Of a stretch of 64,000 bases of DNA, positions 18,501 through 26,100 are shown piece after piece. The notes beneath the pieces are model-generated. The model saw only the letters and a list, made by a program, of their open reading frames with translations, did no database searches and was not told the origin of the DNA. Source of the stretch: a bacterium (GTDB lineage Bacteria > AUK180); contig JAGLGN010000006.1 of assembly GCA_023144005.1 (NCBI GenBank), positions 65,841 through 129,840 of the forward strand. The letters run 5' to 3'. Position 1 is the stretch's first letter. Each line of letters begins with the position of its first letter. The translations under genes were made by a program, and so were the position numbers.

Positions 18501-19984
18501 GTTTCACTTTGTCTAGTTTGCAGGCCGATTATGTACAGCCCTGTTGGGGTCTCCGAATTGAACTCATCTATATTTAAATAAGTATAAGTGTAAATATATG
18601 ACAACGGATTTGTATATAAAGTTATATTACCGTAAGCATCATATTCATATGATTCAAGATAATCAATTTCTTGATCATCTTCTGGAGACTTTCGAGTTCT
18701 TGTTGCTTGTTCAAGATTTAGTTTCTCTTTATCAACCCAATCCTGATGAGGAGGTCCATCAATAACCCAGTCATTTACAGTAACAACACCGGGTTGCTCA
18801 CTTCTCACCATTTTGAATGTATAAATAAATTCTCCAGCAGCTTCAGTGTTATTAATATAGAATTTTTCAAACCAAAATTTGCTCAAATATCCGTTTGGGT
18901 CGGTTACTTCCGTATAATGAAGGTATATTCTACCCCAATAAGGATCTGCACATGCTTCACCTTCATCATATGTATTTTTCACTAGATCAAATCTATATGT
19001 AGATACTTCATCTGAATTTTCTGCACTTTTTAGAGTTTTTGTAAGCTGCAATCCTTGAAGAAATTCAGAAGTACAAATACTGCCGTTCAATTTTTCCTCG
19101 TTTTCAATTGTATCAAATGACAGGTAGTCATATTTAACAATAGCACCAGATGAATATGTAATTTCCGTAAGCTTCCATTGGAAATCATTGTAAATATCTG
19201 TATCATAGAGCTCATAGGAGTACTTTGTTTCCCGGCCATTTGGATTAACGACTTTTGTTAATAACGAATTATCGTCATATTCATATGAAAAAGATATTTC
19301 CACCTCTTCATGATTCTTATATTTAATTCTACTGATCAAACCCTTATCGGCATCGAAATATTCAAATGTGTAGTCATATCTCCCCGCTGAATCAAATACC
19401 GATACTATCTGAAATGGTGGCAAGGGACTTCTAATTAATCGAATATTATTATCATTCTTGTCCAGAATCTTTATTGGAAGTCCATGAAAATTGAAGGTAA
19501 TCTTCGTCCCATTTGGTTTAGCTAATACCCATGTATTAGTTGTATCTTCATATATCAGTTTATCGCGGACTCCTGGCTCCAATGGGATTCCCTCATCTGA
19601 CGGGTGTCCCGTCATGAAATAGGTTTGTCGAGAACCATCTCCATAGATTACTATGGCTTTATTACTTGCGCTGGGATAATCTGTTTCAATACGATTAATT
19701 CCATTTACACTGAACGACCATTCGCAATTCTGATATCGCAAATTGCTATTATATGTTCTAGTAATAATTAATGGGATTCCAACTCCAGGTGCTGAAACAT
19801 CTGTGTGTCGAATAATAATATTACCGTTAAACAGATTAATATCCTCTTCCGTACGATCGCTGGCAAATGCCTGCAATGGAGAATAACCAAGTCCATTTAC
19901 ACCCGGTTCAGTCGGCTCTGCAACTGAATAGCAATTAAGCCCGATTATTAGAAGTAATAATACAATTGAAAATTTAGTTTTCAT
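15533..19984 (-). CDS. RHS/YD-repeat protein with C-terminal lipase-like alpha/beta-hydrolase domain
   Basis: 1483 residues with an N-terminal signal peptide (hydrophobic to about residue 21). A DUF6531-like N-terminal stretch (NLFNGNIII...PLIITRTYNS) is followed by many YD repeats, then the RHS core end (LFTGKERDIETGLDNFGARY, ISKDKLIG, NRYIYGSNNPLSNID). The usual DPxG boundary is degenerate, reading DYAG. The last 204 residues (from about 1280) look like a lipase: an early KGTGSG turn, the nucleophile elbow AHSHGG with S1361, a candidate acid D1410 and candidate His 1463/1464. RHS shells enclose or display C-terminal toxins, so this is a predicted lipase effector or an exported lipase. No type VI, type VII or TcB/TcC genes are in the window, so the delivery route is unknown. 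The start is supported by the GA-rich stretch GGGAGAGAGGA abutting the ATG. The gene is visibly AT-richer than its upstream neighbour. Confidence 0.85.
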   Translation of the reverse strand: MKTKFSIVLLLLIIGLNCYSVAEPTEPGVNGLGYSPLQAFASDRTEEDINLFNGNIIIRHTDVSAPGVGIPLIITRTYNSNLRYQNCEWSFSVNGINRIETDYPSASNKAIVIYGDGSRQTYFMTGHPSDEGIPLEPGVRDKLIYEDTTNTWVLAKPNGTKITFNFHGLPIKILDKNDNNIRLIRSPLPPFQIVSVFDSAGRYDYTFEYFDADKGLISRIKYKNHEEVEISFSYEYDDNSLLTKVVNPNGRETKYSYELYDTDIYNDFQWKLTEITYSSGAIVKYDYLSFDTIENEEKLNGSICTSEFLQGLQLTKTLKSAENSDEVSTYRFDLVKNTYDEGEACADPYWGRIYLHYTEVTDPNGYLSKFWFEKFYINNTEAAGEFIYTFKMVRSEQPGVVTVNDWVIDGPPHQDWVDKEKLNLEQATRTRKSPEDDQEIDYLESYEYDAYGNITLYTNPLSYIYTYTYLNIDEFNSETPTGLYIIGLQTRQSETLNGNNIEINTEYYDEGNIRGNIERRYLAQISDTRFSYNSKGLVTEKFELNEDLVHSLSYSAEGNLTEVRRNGELFNKYEYYPNGLIKLEFDNLGNYSEFNYDNLGRVLNETRPDKTNISYTLDDINNIVTVDDAGRVTTYYYNSIKRLIKIDEAGLSTTYSYHPGGKIKTITDAEKKTTEYVYDKQYRLIQINYPDGTNSSITYDDGNMKKIVKDPEGNQTIFTMDKIGRIIRCDEPGTNGVTTYEYNGMFNDIARITNARGFITDINYDIYDRYDGCSEGLIKHTSYISSSLVEYTQDMNDNKIYLDYDDFNRIIERKYPDDTKKTFKYFDNDLTEKISYYSLPESPLEIESSTEYVYDSMGRFVQKKDTINDAEYISTYIYYETGELKEITYPSGKKVLYERNDHGWVDTIKYDNKDIAGYEYNNLGNVTQKELTSNYGTISTTKFTYNARGLIDSHQIFKGINQLMYKDDFNYDKNGSIISRAKINGSTTNYTYDPLIRLTSVDYPDANDASYAYDSTGNRVSQQSSYEDIGYNYTGNSDQLSTMTVDSGSNGSTHNYVYDNNGNIISETVSNLSGQVKKKIFSYNYDNLLTRVDFQNPGEPDLNQPGIIEYSISFAYDGEGRRIIKTTPGNTTIYIYDIGGNVIEEYDKTGARQNTFVYAGNRITLAENSTGSIAYYHQDYIGNNIIITDELGEIVTENTLDPFGNMILSQGEEEAHLFTGKERDIETGLDNFGARYYFSELGRFISKDKLIGSSANPQSLNRYIYGSNNPLSNIDYAGYVVITVKGTGSGDESWTPDEEYMNYIQRSLGDEGNPVHPIYWPASLSEANTPEARTAGAKALLEYIDNYTIIGNEKIHIIAHSHGGNIVKEASPSFSQEVQTIITFATPQRVDYEMDMSNVVNYYNVYSNKDRVQLVGGPILTEFLGTNCYMNAVAFSFFFTGRTDDKAKDIEVATKALLFGESHHSNMLSKHVWDQMLKKRTGK

Positions 19985-20015
19985 TCCTCTCTCCCAATTT
20001 ATCTACATATGCTAT

Positions 20016-20045
20016 ATTATACACTTAATCGTTATTTAAAATCAA
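20016..20045 (-). promoter_or_regulatory. Promoter of the RHS-ankyrin-FG-GAP run
   Basis: Minus-strand TTGATT (20040-20045), an 18-bp spacer and consensus TATAAT (20016-20021). The start codon is at 19984, leaving a leader of about 25 bases with a purine-rich ribosome site. Unlike the leaderless promoters in this window, it allows normal Shine-Dalgarno initiation. Confidence 0.6.
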
Positions 20046-20143
20046 TAGAATCTCGTCTCTTTTTGGAAATTCTCAAGTTAATCAGAATCATGCAGAAACC
20101 CGTTACTCTTTTGATGTAAAATTGATTGAAAACAATAATTTCA

Positions 20144-20163
20144 GGGAGGGTCGAAACCCTCCC
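20144..20163 (-). terminator. 8-bp stem with UUCG loop after the lamin-tail/PLD giant
   Basis: GGGAGGGT and ACCCTCCC pair perfectly. On the minus strand the loop is TTCG, the stable UUCG tetraloop class. It begins 10 bases past the stop codon at 20174. The sequence after it is only moderately T-rich (ATTATTGTTTT). It separates the giant from the RHS promoter. Confidence 0.65.
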
Positions 20164-20173
20164 CGTTTATACA

Positions 20174-23100
20174 TTATCTGATGATAGCGAATTTATAGTA
20201 ATCCGATCCGGCTTCCGTCTCTATGACCAGTATATAAACACCCGATGCGAGCCTGTTGTCGTCATCATTGGTGGTATCCCAGTCGATCGTAGGATTGCCG
20301 GGATCTGAAATATCGACATCCGCGGTTTCAAATTCTCTGACCTTCTCTCCCGCGACATTGTAAATAGCCATGGTATCAAAGAGCGCAGGAATGTGATCGA
20401 AGAATATCTGCTCTGTAGTCACGGCAGGATTAGGATAGATCCTGACATCTTCAAAGACAAATGCCTTGCTCTCAACATAGCCGTACAAGCCGTATGTGGA
20501 GAAGTGATTCGTCTGAATGGTCAATGTATTCGCGTCAACATCCACTTCACCGCCGATGAGCTCCCATTGTGCGGGAGACAGCGTCGAATTGTAATACCAG
20601 ACCTTGAGATTGCCTTCGTACACAGTGCTACCGTCAACATAGCCGTCCTGATCCGCATCCGCATATGCGATGACCATCGTAACGGGCTCGTCAAATGTAA
20701 TTCCGGCGTCATCCGCGTAGAACTCTCTGACCTCACCGGTCTCGACCATCTTGTCATCTGTTACCGCAGGGACAAAATCAGGAGGTGATACCGAAAGTGA
20801 AGTATTGTCCTGAAGCGCATCCGCGGGAACATGTACCTGAGTAAAGGAATTGTCAAAGAGGATACCTCCTGACGGGCCTACCTCGACCTGTGTCTCAATG
20901 GGCAAGATCGAAAGCGTGTATGTGTCCCCTACCTTTGTAATATAGGTTATCTTATCACCGCCGGCGGGTGCCCAGCTCATGAACGCTTCATTGAAGGAAT
21001 TGTTCCCGATGATCTGAGGAATAAAATTAACATCGGCATCATCGGTAGCCAGCACAGGATCATCCCAATTTGTCATATAGGTATTGAAATTGACACCTGT
21101 TAACGAATCGGTAACTGCTGTACCGGATGAAACATCATTGAATATAGCATTGTCAAATAGGTCGTTCTCATCCTGCACATAGGAAATTATACCGCCATTC
21201 TCATTGTTTCCAAGTGACCAGGAAGGTGACCATTTGGGAAGAGTATTATATGCGGCGGAAGCATTCCCCGGAGCATGAGTGACAAGTGTCATTCTAGCAT
21301 CTCCAAGCACGGTAACCATATTGGACGGGCTGCCCGTTGCTTCACCGATTGCGGTATTAATGATCTCTTCCACATCGTTAAGAATGTATATCTGAGTAGA
21401 ATCATCTGTCCTGGATTCGTAAACGAAAGCCACTTTCAGCTCGTCCGCGTCCGGATAACCGGCCGCCGGTCCCCACCACCATTTCGGCTGGAGACATCTC
21501 GATGCTGTGGCAGAATATTCGTCGGAAAGATGCGTCAGTTTGATAACAGATAGATCCTGATTATCCGCATCGATCGGGAGCGCGCCAAGATCTATCGCAT
21601 AAAGGTCGCCACCGATGGTGACCACCAGACGATCTGTCGAGTCCGGCTGCTGCGCGGCGGGACAATAATCAGGGTCATACCATCCATGCCATGTATCCGT
21701 TGTCAATTCAACTGGAGAGCCGGTGCCATCGTCAAGTCGCCTGAAAAGCCGGGAATGGTCTTCTGCGCTGTTATATGTCGCATAGTAAATATAACCGTCC
21801 GTGCCCCATGCGATCTGGCTGAAGTATAATACATCCTCAAGATTTGTGGTCAATTGCACAGGGGAATTCGATGTATTGGAAACATCAAGCGTGTACACAT
21901 TACAGACACCGTTTGAATCAGAAACATAAGCCACTTCTGTGCCGTCAGGTGACCACACAGGGAAGAGATCGTATCTTCCGCCTGTAACCGTGGTCGCATC
22001 GAAGTTATTAACCTCATTCACGGCGATATTGATCCCGGATTCATAAGGAACCATAAATTTAGCGGTGAACGGAGCGACTATTGTAGTTCCAACTCCAAGG
22101 CCGTCCAGTATCGTTTCAGATACCGCTATCGTATATGTTTCACCGGGAATGAGATCCAGTCCCGGAATAACGCGGAGCACTCTGTTGTCGGTAAGGGCAT
22201 AGAAAGAATCAACGCCGGGATGAGGAGCACCGCTGTCCTTTGTCAGGGAGTATGCGGTCGTATCGCCCAGGGTATAACTGTCGAATGGGGCTGTGAATTC
22301 AACATTGATCTCTTTATATTTATCAGATGCTGTGGTATGTACCGAATACGCTTTTTTCACCGTAAGCGGCGGATATATCGAGACATCTATCGTATGCACA
22401 GCGGATCCACTCAAAATAGAAGGATCATCAACAACCGTTACTCTGAGAGTTCTCGGTACCTGTCCGGTCGTCGGCTCATAGTCGATCAATCTTACCGTGC
22501 CGTCGCTGCCCACAAGGGCGCCGGTAACGGATACATCGTTGCCGCCGTCCACATTCGTGGCGCCGGTAAGCGTTGTTGTGTCAATATCTTCAGAGTTATC
22601 CGCTACAAAATCATCGATCGTAAGTGTAATATCCAAAGTGGCATTGGGATCACCCTCAGGCGCTTGATTGCCGTATTCATCGACAAGCCGTATGGTGAAG
22701 GTCGCGGAATCTCCTACCAGTATACCATTGGAGAACGGGCCTTCAACCTCAATATGATCTCCCGCAAGAGCAACAAGGTTTACCTCGGGTGAATCATCGT
22801 ATGGATAGACAATGTCGCTTCCGGAGAATTTTGTTCCGAATGGGAAATCGTTACCGGATGCCTTCGTACCCACCGTAATGTCATTTCCCGTTCCATATGT
22901 CAGGACCATTGTTTCATTCTGTGACATCGAAACGATCGGAATACTGATATGATTCCCCGAAATAGAGAATGACCCTATTACCGCGTCTTCGCTGGCAGAA
23001 ATCGATATAAATGAGGTATCGGGTGCTGTCCAGCCGTCCGCAACGGGGAGAATATTGATAGATACAACGCCATCTGAAACAGGGCATTGAGGTACAAATC

Positions 23101-26100
23101 TGAATTGCCATTTCGTGCCGGAATCCAGTATATCATGAGAAGATGTTAAGGTATATGCAAAACCGGCGATCGTATCGCTGACCTGCATAATTCCCGTACC
23201 GTCATAATCCAGAACATTGGCGGCACCCGGAGAAAGAGTAGTGGTCCTCGCCCAATCATATAGATTATCAGAATCCGAGGCAAGTGATATTCTTACCAAA
23301 GAATCAGAGTAATTGTATAAAGAACTGTTGGAACAGTCTGATTCCTGCGGAGAAGCACCTTCGATCAGCCATTGGCCTTCAACTACAAGAGTCGGAACAT
23401 CCCCCGGGATATCCGTACCGACACCGTCATCATTTGCCCAGACCGCACAATCATAATAAACCGCTCCGTTCATCAAAGCCGCTTGGTCATCCGTATCGGT
23501 CAAGGGCGTATCATCGACATAAAGGTCAACAAATCCGTTGCCGTTCGTATCTCCGGTACCGTCTGTCTCATCCGGTTCTCCTACGATCCAGTGGACTACA
23601 ACATAGTCGCCCGTATGAACGGTAACAGCTGAACCAGCAAAAGAGGTATCCGTACCATCCATGTCCGTGATCAAAAAGGAAGAAATGTCGATACCGGCAC
23701 CGCCGACATCTTTTATGTATAATTCAACCCAGTCATGAGTTCCCCAATAATCGGAACTTGTAGAGCTGGATTCAAAATTCACTTCTGAGATCAATATTAT
23801 TCCGTCAAGAACCGTAACGACGGGATTATTGGCAACTTCATAAGGGAATTCGCCGACTACCTTTGAACCTGAATAGTATATGTATCCGCCGAGAGCAGCT
23901 GGAGAAGTAACGCTTACGAATTCAAGCGCCGAAGTAGCGCCGGGCTCAAGGTAATCACCTGTAAATCCATCGACCCAGATTGCAGTACCGCCGCCGGCCG
24001 CCGCACCGTAAGTGCCGACAGTATGCAAACCGCCATCGGTTCCAAGAAGGTTTATCGTCCAGCCGTTGGGATCGCCGAAGGCCGCAGGGACAACTGTATA
24101 ATACATCTCGATCGGCTCTGTTGCGGTCACAAATTCCAGCGTAAAGTCATAAGAAGTACTTGGCCGGACCTTATTCGGGGTCACGAACATCTTTCCGCTT
24201 GGTACAGGAGTTGTATTGGGCATACCCGGGGTCGGGCTGCCGTTGGCAATAACACTCCAATCAACTTTATCGTTTGTGTCTGTGGAATCACCGTCTCTGG
24301 CAATACTTCCGTTCGTACCGTCATTATTGATGCATACTGCGTCATTCTCGCGGTCATCAGCGGACACGGAACCGACAATACAAGAGCCGGGGGCATAATC
24401 ATACCACTCGCCGTTTTCCTGAGCGGCGTCAAAGAATGTCGTGGTTGCGGACCAATTCCCGGGGCAGCTCGTCCAGTCAGCCCAGGCGACAAAGTCAAGG
24501 ATGTGATCGCCGGAATCTTTTAATGTCAGATACGAATCACCGCTGCTGAGAGCGAGCCCATTATCATAGATACGGGCAACATTGTCAACGACCTGTGCTT
24601 CCGAATCATTTGAACCGGTCGTCCCTTCGATGAGAAGGTACTGACCTGTTTTTATTATCACACTCGGAAGTGTAACCTCCGCACCGTTCTCCTCATAAAT
24701 TATATATCCGTCCAGATCAATACCGTTACCACCATTTGTATCGTCAAGGCAGTAGATTTCGATCCAGTCCCATTCCAATTTAATGCCTCTGAAATAATTA
24801 ATACTGGTCGTGGAACCGTAATAGCAGACCTCATTTATTACAAGAAGCGGAAGGTTGGCATTTCCTGAGCCGGGAGTAGGCGAGCCCTCTATCAGCCAGT
24901 CCTCTATCTGATTATTGTCAAAACCATCGGACTTCCTGGCAAATGAATATAATTCTTTCGCAACAGGGTCCAAAAGATCTGAATTAAGGAAATCTGTTGT
25001 TTCGACAGTACCCAATACAGCATAGTCCTCCCATTGATTATTGTCGATAAGGATCGTGAAATCTGTCGTTTCGCCGGTTCTGAATGAGGCATCACCATGC
25101 TCCGCCCATCCGACCGCGTCAACAAATCTGTCCAGATTATCCTTTAGTACCACCTGCTCATCTGTCGCTATCATCTGACCGTTTTCAGCGCCGTTCACAT
25201 AAATGTCCCATTTCGTATCACCTTTGCCTGTACCATCCGTCTCGTCTGTTGAACTTAAGGGCGTTTCCCATGTAACAAGAAGCAGATCGCCGTCCGCAAG
25301 TGTGATATCCGGCAGCACCTTGATCTTATCATTCGGAGTATCGCTGTCGCTGAATCTTGTAAGATACCAGTTCTGTACATTTATTGGTCCGCCGGAAGCG
25401 CAATATATCTCTATCCAATCCTCTGTATTATCGCCTCTGAAGAAAACTTCATTAATAACAACAACACCCGCCCTAATATTTATAGCCGGCGTGGGTGAGA
25501 CCTCGGAAAGCTCTGGTGCATTTGGATTTGAATCCCAGTCAACCTTTGTAGTAAAGGCGGTGGGGCCGGCTGATGACGGTGAAGTGAAATTTGTGAATAC
25601 GAAATCCACAGATTCAGTACCGCCGGTACCGCCGGATATGATCTCCTCTGTCGAGGGACATATGAGTTTTACCCAGGTACCGCCCGTTTCGGCAGTAAAT
25701 GTGACATCGGTAACAAGATTGTAATAATGACCGTCATTTCTTTTTACGATGGTATTCGCCGAAGACGGCGCGGGAGACCATGTATCCGGAAACCATACAC
25801 TCACCTTGGTCATATTATCACCGGAGGTGCCGTTATGTGTTACGGTCAATGTAATTGTTTTCACTTCATTGGTCGAACATGTAAGCGGGACTATATCAGC
25901 ATCCGCCGGAGTAATATTCGCCGAAGGGCCATAACGCGCTCTGAATTCCTGATAGAATTCATTCGCTACATTGGCGTCATGTATAATGATCGTATTCTCA
26001 TCATTGTCGCCGGTAACATCGGTAGCGTTTGTCCAGTTAGTCGAACCCGTAATGACCACAGGGTCCGAGCGCACGCTGTCACAGTCGATTATCATATATT

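Noticed and set aside
25203-25724. Open frame of 173 codons on the plus strand inside the lamin-tail/PLD giant
   Set aside because: It is a shadow of the strongly supported minus-strand gene; low-complexity Ser/Val-rich translation, no ribosome site.
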